Below, in pieces: positions 1-11,281 of a stretch of 64,000 nucleotides of DNA. Each line of letters opens with the position of its first letter. The first letter of the stretch is position 1. The stretch comes from Pinus tabuliformis. Taxonomy: Eukaryota > Streptophyta > Pinopsida > Pinales > Pinaceae. The translations under genes and the position numbers were made by a program. The notes beneath the pieces were generated by a model. The model worked only from the letters and a program-made list of their open reading frames with translations. It had not been told where the DNA came from and ran no database searches. The stretch spans positions 945,932,327 to 945,996,326 of the forward strand of contig CM062817.1 of the NCBI GenBank assembly GCA_031772625.1, read 5' to 3'.

Positions 1-3000
1 AATTATGGGTTGTATTTCCAAATTATACCCCCAATTCACCCCTTACTTGAGTTTATATCTTGGCTCGATGATGCACACCGAAAGGACTTGAACTATTTTG
101 TATCTACCTCAAGAGCCAAAATCCTAGAAATAACGCCCCTTTTAATACAAATAGCTCTAATCTTCCCTATTTCCTCCACCATGCATACATTCACCGTTGC
201 TATCCTAGTCCATTACTTCGCTATCCTTCCCCCTAAGGAGCAGCAATCATTTCTAGACCAAATCCTTGCTCTTGATGTCAAAACCCTTCTCACAGATAAA
301 TGGTTGTCGATTACCCTCTTTGAGACTTCAGTACGACCCATCTTGGCCACAATTTCCTATTTAATGGTCGAAGATACCTCTCAGAGAGTAAATAAAACCA
401 TCTTGGGGTGCCTACATAAAATGTAGTAGCCTAATTGCTTACTCAATATCCTAGTCTATCTATTAGATTCCATTAGCTTTCAACTACAATATTTCTCAGC
501 CTCTTCCTATTTTCACTACTACTCCTTATTGTTCTACTTATTCCTATATACCCATGTCAAAGAGTTTCAATGTCTAGACCTTCATGTGTTGACTCCCAAC
601 AAGCAAAAAAATTTCATCTTTGACTAGAATATATCAGTTAGAAAAATACCTGGTTTGGGAAAGTACTCTCAATTCATGTCCACCTTCATGGCCATTGCAT
701 ATCAAATCATCCATGGGACTCTGCCTCCCAGAATCTTCCCACAACAAAAAGAGTTCCTCCAACTTAGCAAGGAAGCTGCCATGGGATATTGGAACCTCTA
801 TGAGGATTACACAAAGATTCAGGTTTACAGTTGTGAACTTTTTCCATGCCACTTGCAAGTGTTCATGCATATGAGGATCTTCACCCTCGAGTTCATTCGA
901 CAGGTCCTTAGCGTAGACCTCCTCCACTTTGTACCAACAAAGAAAGGCTACATTTTTAAACATGGGATGACCTATAGGCCCTTTTGTGGTAAACACAAGG
1001 CATGCCTTCAAAGTAGTTGAGTCCCCACTTGAATCCATGGAGTTTGAAATTCGAGACACTTGGCATTACGACCCCCAAGGAATTCTTGCCCGAAGAAGAG
1101 AAAAGATTAAAGCTTCCACTTACATGCATGATACCAAGCCCAAAATTGAATGGAAAGCTAACTTTGATTCTTGGCCTCTTAATACAGAGATGGAGAAAAA
1201 ATCCCCAATCAACACAATTTGAACATCAAAGAGGCATGCTCATTCAATGGGGGAGGATGACATCAAGGAAGAACATGTCAGTAAAAAGGCAAGAAATAAA
1301 GAACAGGAATAGGAACAGGAGCAGGGGCATGAAGAAGAAGAATTGGGTATACACTTGAGAAACCAGTGTTTGACCACCCAGGCTTCTAGATTAATCTGGA
1401 GATTCCACCAGTAGCATCCCCTACATCCTCAATCGGAGTGGTCATCTTAGATCCCGAAGGCAGTTATGATGTTGTAGGGTCAAGTTGGTCCCTAGGAAAG
1501 GCTATTCAAGTTAACAACAGGAAGGTCTGGGAGAGACTACATAAGGATATGGATTCCAAGCTAACTCCTCACCACACTAGAGTGTTAACTACTATGGACT
1601 TAGAAAAAAAGAAATGAGAATAAGACTAAAACATCCTATAATATAGTCCCTACTCATAGGGCCTCAGTTCCAGAATTTGGATGTCTCCCGAGACTTAACC
1701 AATGTTCCTTTGGTAGATAAAGTAACTTACATAAGAAAGTTGGGGAGATGTTATAAAATGATCTAGGTAAGAAACTTATGACCATCAATAGAGTTGAAAC
1801 CTACATAGAGAAAATCTCTAATAAGGTGAAAATGGAAAAGATCAAATCTAGAGCACCATTCTTATAGAAGGAGTCTTATAAAGAGCTAATCATTAAACTG
1901 GGAATAGATATAGAGGATAAGACAAAAGTGGCAGCTATTTGAAAATCAACCCAACAGGAAAATCAGGAGCTAAGATGAAATCTAAAGATGTCAGGTGGTG
2001 AAATATCCAAACAAAGGAGTTGACCTAGGTCGAGTTAGTGAAGGAATCACTGATGAAGGGCTGACTGATTCCAAGGATGAGGTATTGACATTGGAACAGA
2101 TAGTGATTGATCTGCAAAAGAAGATTTCATCCCATGTTTGCATGGTTGTAGTGCCTGAAGATCCTCATAATACCACTGATCGCATCATACATGCACTAAT
2201 TGAGCTTCAACTTTCTGAAGGAGAAATGAAGAATATATAAAGTGATTTGGATGTTGCTAGAGCCCAATTAGCTCATAAGGATAAGCAGTTGGAAGCCTCG
2301 GTTATAAAAGATGAAACTGTCACTAATGATCCACAGGTCGCTACACAAAAAATAAAAGACTTGAAGGCTAAACTCAAAGGAAATATGCCTTTCATCGAAG
2401 CCAGACAATTGGTATGGGATGATATCATCAAAGAAATGAATAACAATTGGGAGCACATAAACTTGATACATGAGAAAAAGCTTATTTGTGTAGATAGTGA
2501 ACCCTCGATCATAAATGCTAAAGAGAGCAGTATAAAAAACTCCCAATATTCACTTAAATTTATTCATTTCCTGAGTGAGAAGCCTGTGGAGGATTTGAGG
2601 CAAATGGATATAGTAGACAATACCAACACTGTTGTGGATACTTTTCAGGTGATTTCAAAGGAAGAAGCCTGAGTCAAAGTAGAGCAGAGTTTGATTAAGT
2701 TGCAGAAGGACATGGCTGCCTTCAGTAAATAATTTGATATACTATGGCATGCTAGGCTGGCTAATCTTTGGGGGTCTTATGGAGAGCTGTTTTCATGGGA
2801 GCAGTATAACCAGAAAATGATTGAAGCAAAGGGTAAGGCAGGGTCCTCCCACGAGAAAACAACTACTCTAAAATGGACAACCATAGTAAAATTATTAAAA
2901 ATGGATTTTCAGTTGCTTGGGATGGTTAGAAGTCTCTTTCATCATAGAATCGACTAATGGGGCTTGATTGAGTTGAATATTAACTATAATAAGTTCAATG

Positions 3001-3130
3001 TTGCTCCTTTACCTCCTCAAGCATTATGGGAAAGATGTGAAGTATTCACCAATCCACTGATAATGGTTCATCCTTAGCCTTTGCATGCACATCACAAGGC
3101 CTCATCGTCTAACCACCCTTGATAATTCTC
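1..3130 (+). pseudogene. Decayed copy 1 of unrecognised family H (coiled-coil protein)
   Basis: I do not recognise this family. The stretch is coding-like but broken in many places, and begins before the window. Three blocks match the second copy at 26891-30061: an N-terminal block near 200-430 (P-P-K, then about 60 residues with similar hydrophobic spacing); a central block near 780-1170 (W-x-L-Y-E-D-Y-T-K-I and MRIFTLEFIRQ against W-Y-V-Y-Q-D-H-T-K-I and MRIFALEYFRQ); and a C-terminal lysine/glutamate-rich coiled-coil block near 1990-2700 (R-Q-L-V-W-D-D-I-I against E-Q-L-W-A-N-I-I). The central and C-terminal matches make common descent convincing; the N-terminal match is weaker. A TATA-like word (CCTATATAGG, near 3330) follows the coding part. 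It may be an extra ORF of a retroelement, or a host gene family spread by one. Confidence 0.55.
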
Positions 3131-4507
3131 CAAATCATGCCAATCTTTGGAATTTTAAATTACTTTTATGTGAATTTTACTTTTTGATTTTACTTTGATC
3201 AGTTGTAATAAGTACATTTTATTTGGAACAACTGTGCATGAGAACAGGCTGAACTTTTGAGATATTTTTGACATGATGATTTGAATCATGAAGAAATATT
3301 GTGCTCAAGGTCTATCTCTGTTTACAAAGGCCTATATAGGTGATTTTGAGAAATGAAGAAAAAGTTCATGACTTTGGAAAGAAAACTATGTGTTATTTTT
3401 GGGAGCATTTTGCTTCTTTCATGTATGTATTTCTTAGAATATTAATGAAAATCAATGGCAATTACTTTGTTCTAGGAGTACAATATGTATCCTCTCTTTT
3501 GTAATTTCATAAAGTTCCTATTCCTCTCAGATTTCATGTTCTGTAGCTGCAAGATTTGTTTCCTTTTTTATACAGATTCATTTAAGATAAGATGTTGATG
3601 AAAATGTCTGTATGAGTTTTTGGAAGCTAAATCTTTAAATGCACTCTGTGAGTCTTTGCATCCATTCCTTTTGCATAGTCGTCATGTCTTTCTAAATCCA
3701 GATAATTGTGGAATTCTCAATATTTCGGGCTCTATATGAATGCTTACTTCCTCTCTCTCTATTTCTTCCACATCCATATTAAAGTAAATGATTTGTAACT
3801 CTCGTTAGGGTCCTCTAATAATAGGATTCATAATTTTGAATTGGATATGATTAGTCTTGTAATATTGTACATACTTTTGCTTTTTGCAAAATGTTTTCCC
3901 ATATTAAAATTAAAAAATGTAAAGAGCATATGTCCTAAAAGAATAATCAAAGGATAAAAATAAAGAAAAATATCAAAAAAGTAAAAGATATGAACCTCAC
4001 AAAAAGAGATAAAAATAGATCATGAAAGTGTACAAATTCAAATGCCACTCCTTTTACTTTACTATGCAAAATAATATTGTGTGCAACTTGTCAAAAATGG
4101 CACAATCGATTATGTTCAAATAGTTTAATCTTGACTCATTCATTCTTTAAATTTCATGTTGATCAATAGAGAATAAAGATCTAGCCAAATTGTTTAATCT
4201 TGGCAGATCAATAGTCAGGTAGAGAATAATAATGAGGCTCATCAGTTTAATATGAGCCATTGGAAGTTATAAGGTTAGAATTAGCTAGTTTTCTTATCAA
4301 AAGAAAAATAAATAAAGGGTCAGCAAGCTCAAATGCACCCAATGAATGAAGAGAAATTGTTAGGGTAAATAAAGGGTAGGTAGAAGAAGTTTTGCAAGTG
4401 CACAAGGTTGCTAGCTCAAATGCACCTTCATCATACTTAATCCTATCTTTCATGTGCAGGAGGAAATGTCAAAGAAAAATGACATTCACTAAAAGTTTGT
4501 TTACTAA

Positions 4508-4590
4508 TTTCCCCTCATTGCCCACATACTTACTTTATTAATTTCCCCTCATTATCCCTTCATTACTTGTAAAAACCGTTTCCCCTCATT
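4508..4590 (+). repeat. Three spaced copies of TTTCCCCTCATT
   Basis: The 12-base word TTTCCCCTCATT occurs at 4508-4519, 4542-4553 and 4579-4590, spaced 34 and 37 bases apart. The unit is too degenerate between copies to be a clean tandem array. It sits in non-coding flank; no function is evident. Confidence 0.6.
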
Positions 4591-5020
4591 TTGACCTTTT
4601 ATTGCTTTGTTTCACACATTTCTCTAGACATTACCCTTCAAAAAATCATGCCTCTTCCCAAAACTGCTTTCCCTAGTGTGAAACCCATTCCCGTCACAAA
4701 TGATACATTCCCCCCCTTATTAATTTCCCCTTTACCCCTAAAAAACCCACTAAACCCCTTTTATCCTAAGTTATTTCCTAAACTATACCCCCGCTTTATA
4801 TAATTAAACTCCCCCACCTTAATATTCCTCAACACCCTTTTAACTCACCAAACCTTGGTGTATAGTTAAAAACCCCTGCCATATAACCCATGGTCCCCAC
4901 CTTTTATTAACCCATTGCTTATGTTAAAATCATATCATAATTTGTTAATTGATTACAATTTATTGTAATTAAACCTCGGGCCCCGCCAATCACATCCCAA
5001 CTCCATCCATGCAACTTCAC

Positions 5021-5158
5021 CACGTGATATCTCTCTGATCTCCCATATCCAAATCCAACAGTGCACAACCATATCACGCGGATTCATCGTCCGACAGTTA
5101 ACGGTCCGAGAGCATGTGAGATTCGCAGTTTTGGCTGATCACTATTTGGCGACGTGGC
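5021..5158 (+). promoter_or_regulatory. Promoter-like patch with G-box and ABRE-like words
   Basis: A perfect CACGTG G-box lies at 5021-5026 and GACGTGGC, the core of plant ABA-responsive elements, at 5151-5158. They lie in a locally GC-balanced stretch inside AT-rich DNA. bZIP and bHLH factors are known to bind such words in plants. No gene follows convincingly on either strand before element A. It could be a lost gene's promoter, part of an old LTR, or chance. Confidence 0.3.
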
Positions 5159-6032
5159 GACACTAGGTTATATCGCGTGCTCACAAAAAATACAACCCTA
5201 CATCCAAAAGTGGTGCAATATGGCCTAAAACCACCTCCCCACCTAAACCAAAACTACCCATTGTTCATTCCCCAATTCTCGCACCAAATTGTAACCGTTA
5301 TTGGTTAAAAGGCCAAAAAAGCCCCATTTTACTCTTTTCGCTCATTTTCACTGTAAAACTTTGTTAACCAATTCTGACACCCTGAACCTCTGTGCGACCA
5401 AATTAACCACCTATTTTCACCCGAAGACGCTGCAGACACCAAATTGAAGTAACAAATAGCCAGCTGAAGCCTCAGTAACCTCTGCAGGTACCACAGAACC
5501 TTGTCTGCAAACCAAACCATTAATTTCTAGGTAGTCTTGATAGAACTAGAACAACCCTATGAATTTCAGTTATACATAGTCATTATCAAAGGTTAATTAA
5601 TTAAATTAATTAAGAAAAACTAAAGAAAGCCTTACTGTATGTCCAAAAACCCTGTTCTACACTGTAATTACCCTTCCACTATTCCAGAGCTTCCTGATCC
5701 AAGTTGACTTAACTCCTGGATTTAACCAAGATCTTTTACTTTCATGATTTTGTTAGAATTGCATTTAAAATAGCATAAGTGAACATATATGCATGTTATA
5801 ACAAAAAAGGAATATCACAAGAATCAATAACATAAAACAAAAGACGTTGATAATGGAGTTCGTCCAGGAGCGACTACGTCTCCGGGCCCCAGTGTCAAGA
5901 TGGTGTAGGCCGTTGCATTAAGTGTTGTCAATAGTGATGATGTACATAATTTGTGAGGTAACTATCATACAAGGAAAATTCCATCATGCATGAGTGGCTC
6001 CATGAGATTTTCCACTATGGGAACTCTCACGC

Positions 6033-7084
6033 TGTCAGGCGGAAAGAGTCGATAGTGCGGACACAACCAACCTCCCTAGGAGCCGAAGACTCTCTAGTGA
6101 CAAACAAGACAAACGAGAGCAATCCTTCTCTAAACATGCATTTACTATATAAGAAATCAAGTATTTAGATCCTACCTGTAATCCAACGCTGTTGTAGTAG
6201 TCCAGCCTCGCTGATCTGGATGAGCTCCTCCTTCACTTCGAAACCTACATTCACTAACAATCAAACGATTAAATAGCACTTGATAATCTCATAAAATAAA
6301 ACATGTTTAACACATAGACCAAGGAGTACATGAAATAACTCATAAATAACAAGTTATTGAGAAGAATGGACTCATTTGCATTAATAGGAAACAAAAGGAA
6401 CAATTACAACCTGAGCCTTGGTGTTGTGCAAGTCCCTCCCAGGGTCCATCAAGAGTTCTCCTTTACTTTGACAAAGCTCACCCACTTCCAAATAGAACAA
6501 GCAAAGATGGCAATCTCTCCTCACAAGCTTCTAAATGGGAGTCCTAATTCCAGCAGCATCTACCCTTAGAAATGTTTAGCTTCCAACCTCCCCTCCTTCT
6601 GGCCCAATGCCTGTATTTATAGTGGTATAGAGGAAGTTATTCAGGTCCACCATCAATGGGATAATCCCCTCTTTGGATGGGATAGCTCCCTTATTGATGG
6701 GATAAGTTCCTCTTTGGTAGGGGTACATGAACCATCTGGAGGCGCTCAATACACGTCAAACAACCTTCTAGAATGCTCTAGAAATGACCACAAGTAACTT
6801 TTTAAAGATGAAACTTGCGCATTTTGACCTTTACAGGGGTACGCACCTGCCGCTTTACATACAGAGCGTACAAGTACGCAGCTTTTGTGAACATTAGGTG
6901 CGTATCCGCAGGTAAGGTTGAGAGAACCTGCGTACCCAGAGATAAATACATTTACAAAGACTTTCTCTCTTTTTGGAGTTTGACATGGAGAGCAGAGGCA
7001 TAAGACTTGCCCAGGAGGATAGCATGACTGTTGATAGAGCCATACTAACTGTAAATAGTCATGGTGACATTTTTTAGTGTAACA
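6033..7084 (-). repeat. 3' LTR of element A
   Basis: TGTCAGGCGG...GTGTAACA, 1052 bp, with its partner at 23795-24846. A minus-strand TATA box (CTATAAATA) lies at 6613-6622, so most of the LTR's right part is U3. Near 6833-6943 it carries a cluster of GTACGCA/CTGCGTACC words in both orientations, which recur in the leader and in the intron of the antisense gene. The polypurine tract (minus strand, TTTAGGGGGCAATC) adjoins at 7085. Confidence 0.93.
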
Positions 7085-8841
7085 GATTGCCCCCTAAAGT
7101 GCGAAGCCTGTAGTAGATTAGGGTTTTGTATTATCTAGGAAGGGTGAAGCGCTTTATCATTTCAAGGATTATCTCATGGAGAGCCTGGTCAGAACCTGCA
7201 ATTTTCAACACAAAATACATGTATAAGATTATATCATCGCTGAGATAGGCATTCCCATACTCAGATCAAAACTTTAACTAACAGACTAACTATTCTGATA
7301 CAGGAATGATCTTGCAGTACATCATAATTATAGACTTTTGTAGACACAGTATGGGCGCAGCCATCTGTTTATGATTAGTCTACTTAGATAATGAATACAA
7401 AACTCCTCGCAGCCTGGATGGTGGAAACTAGATCCAGGGTCTTCATTTCTGCTTCCCGAATTGGTACGATTCTAGCCATGCGATTAAATGGGTTGATGTC
7501 GAACATGGTAGAAACCACTTGATTACCAGTCGATGATGTAAACTGTTAACAAGTGTGAGAGAGACCACCAGTAATGTCAATGGTTCTCAAAGTACCCAGT
7601 ACAATCCATGAGATGTGAATGAATGAGTTGATGTCGAACATTTCACGGAATCCTTCGATCGAAAGTCAATGATGTAAACTGACGTCAAATGCGAGAAACC
7701 TGCCATTGATGCATGCAGACTTCAAGGTACTGACGATTTCTAAGTCATCTCTCTAGATAATGTGTTGATGTCGATAGAAAGCGACCCGTTGCAGGCAAGC
7801 CCACAACACGAAATCATTGTTCAAGTTGAAGAAATGTTGCTGTAAGGACTGACTCAGGGATGGTCAAATGGATGACAAGTATTTTGCAGATGAAAGTTTT
7901 GCTTGCAGACCTCTTGAACACATAATGACACAACAGATGGCTTGGTGATAAACGACTCAAAGTTAATCCCCAGAACCCGGCTGAAGACTTTCAATGTGGT
8001 TTGATCAACTGTGAAGTAAAGGATTTCCCAACCCAGGTGAATGAAAAGTGTCGTGTCCAAGAGTGGTAATAAAGTTTCTTCTGAGACAAAAGATAACAAA
8101 TAGGCTCATTCTTCTCCCTTTTCCCCCACCATTTCTGGCAAGTACCTCTTTATTTTTAACAAGCTTGAGGAGGATAACATATGCTTGATTATAAGCTCAT
8201 CCTTCGGATGAGTCCAACCTAGTTTTGATTCGAACCCTAGGAAGGAGTGGTTCGTTCCTGTTTGTAATTGAACAGGTCCTTTACTGTGAAATTTTAACGA
8301 GCCCAGTATAGGAGAAACTCGGCGTTTTTCAATTTTAGAGAGTCTGAAAAACTTAAGAAGACTCCAGGTTGAACTTTTTCGTAAATTTGTGTCCCCCAAG
8401 CCCGAAAAAGTATAAAATAATACCTGGGAGAACTGCTTGATCTTGTGACCAAGGAGTACTTTCATGATTAGTGTCTCTGACCTGAAAAGTAAAAAGCGAT
8501 CAAGGACACGTCGTTTTATTTCCGTATCGAGTTTGAAACGACAAAAACCCGACAATCTTTTCCTGATTTTACGGTCAGAAAAGAGCTATAAGGGGACCGT
8601 CTTTTAATTCCGTTTTAACGAGTGTAAAAGAAACGCTCGGCGATCTTTTCATATTTTAGGAGTCAGAAAAGAGCTTAAAAGATGACTCTGACGTGAAAAA
8701 TGATAATTTACCCTAAAGTCCCTTTGTCCTGCACAGAAACAACACATTACTCATACCTATTTAAGATGGGCAAAAATTCATCGAAAATGTCCTTTGATGG
8801 TGAAAAATAAACAAATCTAGCATTTATTTATCCAAAAAACC
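7085..8841 (-). other. Element A 3' region: structured, non-coding
   Basis: This lies between the polypurine tract and the antisense gene's TATA box. It aligns along its length with 58546-about 60480 of element D, so it is a conserved part of the family rather than a chance insertion. It has two roughly 135-bp related units (about 7490-7610 and 7625-7740), each with GTCGAACAT, then GATGTAAACTG, then TCAA(A/G)GTA. Nearer the gene, AACGAG(C/T)...CTCG boxes and AGAGTCTGAAAA-type words recur (8287-8700). I see no protein domain. Confidence 0.6.
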
Positions 8842-8850
8842 TATAAAAAG
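8842..8850 (+). promoter_or_regulatory. TATA box of the antisense PMD gene
   Basis: TATAAAAAG on the plus strand, opposite to the element's own transcription. A start about 30 bases on (near 8872) would give a short first exon ending at the GT donor at 8972. Element D has a similar word (CATAAATAG) at about 60483 in the same position of its aligned 3' region, which supports a real promoter. Confidence 0.5.
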
Positions 8851-8971
8851 ACTTCTTACCATGTCATTTTTACCATTTTACTGTTGAGGTTGAGAAAAGG
8901 GCTTTTGACAAGAAACTTCCCGTGAAGATTGCGGAGAATCCAACCGTCAGAATCGAACGCCGTTTCACCAG

Positions 8972-9298
8972 GTATTCTACAACACCCCTCTCTTGTTTTC
9001 CATCCGTTTAGAATTCATTTTTAAGCTTTTATTTAATTTTTTGGGGGCATTGGGGTTTCAAAATGCGCCCTTCGGGGTACGCAGGTCATGCACTGCTGAC
9101 CTGCGTACCCCGATATTTTCCCAATGGGAAAATTACGGGGTGTACGCACCCGGCCTTAAGGGAACCTGCGTCCAGGCACTCTGTCCCTAAAGGCCGGGGT
9201 GCGTACCCCGCAAAACACAAATTGAAACCCTTGGCCCTCCAAAATAGACCAAAATTTTCAAATTTTATGGATTCTAACTGATGTTTTATGATGTGCAG
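8972..9298 (+). other. Predicted first intron of the antisense PMD gene
   Basis: The donor is CACCAG|GTATTC at 8972 and the acceptor GATGTGCAG| ends at 9298, giving 327 bp in the leader. The related gene start in element E (60852, minus strand) also follows a TTTTTCAG acceptor. The intron holds the long hairpin at 9074-9111 and further CTGCGTACC-type words up to about 9212. The intron is inferred from splice words and the matching acceptor in E; no transcript was seen. Confidence 0.45.
9074..9111 (+). repeat. Perfect 15-bp-stem hairpin GGGGTACGCAGGTCA / TGACCTGCGTACCCC
   Basis: Arms 9074-9088 and 9097-9111 are perfectly complementary around an 8-base loop. A second, weaker set of the same words follows (GGTGTACGCACC near 9128, and GGGGTGCGTACCCC near 9197-9210, itself nearly self-complementary). 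The same core is found in A's LTRs and leader. Confidence 0.85.
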
Positions 9299-10520
9299 GG
9301 AGCACACCATGCTTGATTGGTGTGAAAGAGAGCACGAGGATGTTGATTTGGCCGCGATAAGTCATCAACCTTCCATTGATGCATTAAAAGCATGCGGACT
9401 GTACAAATACTGGGCCATACCTGGCATGAGGGGCCAAGTGCCTTTTCTTGAGTGGCTGGTTGAAAGGTGGAACATTCAGGAGCAATGTTTCTACATCGGA
9501 GAGCACCAGCTCGAGATAGAGCCCTCCGACATATATTTTCTCACTGGCTTGCCTAACAGGGGCGAGCAACTTTCTCTATTCGGGACTAGGCCGGGTGGCC
9601 AATCCCTTGCTAGTCTCCGGCTAGAGTGGTGCAACAACCAAAACCAGGAGAAGGGGATAGAAATCAAGTACATATCCCGACCTGAACTTATGGTGATAGC
9701 CTTTACTGTTACCAGAATTTGCGGCGCGACCGCTTTGCACCAAGCCACCAGGTCCCAAATGCGGATGGCTATAGACTGCTTCCACGGCACCATTTTCAAC
9801 TGGTGCGATGCTGTGTTGGCTAATTTGAAGGGCCAACTAACCAGGGCAAAGAGAGGAAAACTGAAGACCTTTGGATATGGGCCTATAGTCATGAGCTTTG
9901 CCCTAGAGAGAGTTCCAATGCTGGTCCCCCAGCATCTTACAGTTCCAGTTGGGGCGCCTCGGGAGCCTAAGTTGACGAGATGGGTTGCGGTAATGGCCCG
10001 GCATCCTGATGAGGGCGCAGCAGTTGTTCGATTTCCTGATGGTTACTTTCACTGGCTAGAGAGCCAGGTCTTTGCTATTTAGGACTTTCCTTATGCCGGA
10101 ATGGATTTTCGGAATGATCCGGACATGGTTCTTCCACAAGGAGAACAGTGGGACGACAGAGGTATCTCATTTTCCACGAGTTTTCAAATTATGTATTTTT
10201 TTTTTTTTTATATATCGCCTCAAACTGACAGCACAAATTTTCAAAATGCAGATGTAGGTCCACGGCGTCCAGCCAACCTCCGGGCTTTTGAGAGGAGAGT
10301 ACCAGCTGTACCAGCACCAGCCCCACAGGATGCGGCCGCAGAGACCTTAGCCGAGCTGGAACAGGATCTAGAGCGTCTGACGGCGGATATACCAGAGACC
10401 ACCATAGATGACATTCCCATTCGACTTCAGCGCTATGTGGTCGCAGTCCCAGGACCTTTTAGGAGGTTCTTGTGTAGGGTAGCGCGGGCAGTGGTCTCGT
10501 ATAGAGAGCACCACCAGTGA
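9299..10520 (+). CDS. Antisense plant-mobile-domain (PMD)-like protein carried by element A
   Basis: It reads against the direction of pol. The protein starts near 9309 (MLDWCEREHEDVDLAAI) and shows PMD features: the A-L-K-A-C-G-L-Y-K-Y-W opening, F-L-E-W-L-V-E-R-W, a short beta stretch, then S-D-I-Y-F-L-T-G-L-P, about 70-90 residues in. A 90-bp intron (GT 10162, AG 10251) with a T-rich tract separates the last exon, which has an Ala/Pro/Glu-rich linker and a basic helix before the stop. Because that intron is in frame, retention would also be read through. PMD proteins (PF10536-like; MAIN/MAIL1 in Arabidopsis) act in gene silencing and are known from plant transposons. The copy is nearly whole, with about one interruption. 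A role in countering silencing is inference. Confidence 0.7.
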
Positions 10521-10720
10521 TTGGCTAGTCACTTTTGTAGACACATATGACATTTTTGGTTTTTTGTACTTATCATTTTTGCCGATCATAAGGTGTTTTT
10601 CAACCTATGATCGAAGACGATGTATATTTTTTGACACACTCCTATCTATATATATATCATTATTACCGGCTCATTTTGTTTAACATATGTGATGAAATGT
10701 TTTTAAATTTACTTGCATGA

Positions 10721-11164
10721 TTATCGTAAATGTCTGTCCAACATTCGAGAAGCAATTGCATCTGCTAATGTATTTAAAGACCTTGGAATATGCTGATATT
10801 CAATGTAATCAAATTCACGTTCCAAGAGACGCACTCTCAAAAACAACCTTAATAACACAGGATTTCTAATGGCATATACTCTATTAAGCTGTAATACAAC
10901 AATTTCAGAATCTAACCTCACTATCAAACGTCGAATTCCAAATGAAATAGATTCAGATAATAATTCAACCACTGCATTGTATTCTGCAATGTTGTTCGTC
11001 GTTTGACCAAGGCTTACCCCATGCATAGAAACTAACTCGTCAGAGGGAGAATAGATAACCCAAGCTGCGGAAGAGATATTCCGTGTACTACGACAAGCAC
11101 CATTAGCAAATCCAATGTATGTTTGGAGAGGCGTCGACATTTGCAATATCAAGAGTAAAACCAA
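10721..11164 (-). CDS. Second RNase H domain (archaeal/plant type) of element A, downstream of integrase
   Basis: About 145 residues with an RNase H fold of the RVT_3 type: a first strand with G-F-A-N-G-A, then S-S-A-A-W-V-I-Y, the helix motif NNIAEYNAVVELL, the strand I-V-R-L-D-S-E-I-V, and a closing A-D-A-I-A. This is distinct from the ordinary Ty3 RNase H at about 15960-16360. Tat-lineage elements are known to carry such an extra domain. Here it is the last sense-strand domain, after the integrase C-terminus and about 200 bp from the end of the antisense gene, with which it is convergent. Confidence 0.75.
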   Translation of the reverse strand: MVLLLILQMSTPLQTYIGFANGACRSTRNISSAAWVIYSPSDELVSMHGVSLGQTTNNIAEYNAVVELLSESISFGIRRLIVRLDSEIVVLQLNRVYAIRNPVLLRLFLRVRLLEREFDYIEYQHIPRSLNTLADAIASRMLDRHLR

Positions 11165-11281
11165 GATAAGCCAGAATAACGACTAAAAACACACTTTCTA
11201 AGCTAAGCACACTATCTAAACTAACAAACATACTAGCTAGAAAGAAAACCTAACCTAACTAACATTCTCCATACCCATCAT

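Larger units (their letters stand above)
3131..6032. other. AT-rich flank without recognisable genes
   Basis: No open frame here shows a recognisable domain. Composition shifts from very AT-rich (3131-4450) through C-rich runs (4500-4820) to a more GC-balanced patch (4970-5520), then AT-rich again up to the left edge of element A. It is the left side of the site into which A inserted: the last five bases before A, CACGC, recur directly after A's right LTR. A 63-residue open frame on the minus strand in the GC-balanced patch has no recognisable motif, so I do not call it a gene. Confidence 0.6.

Noticed and set aside
5329-5520. 63-residue minus-strand ORF near the promoter-like patch
   Set aside because: No motif, no matching promoter orientation and too short to support.
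6357-6569. Small ORF repeated in both LTRs of A
   Set aside because: It is duplicated only because the LTR is; it lies antisense to the promoter and shows no domain.
9288-9310. Start of the PMD protein at the first ATG of the frame
   Set aside because: That ATG overlaps the predicted splice acceptor; the ATG near 9309, just after the acceptor, matches the start seen in E.
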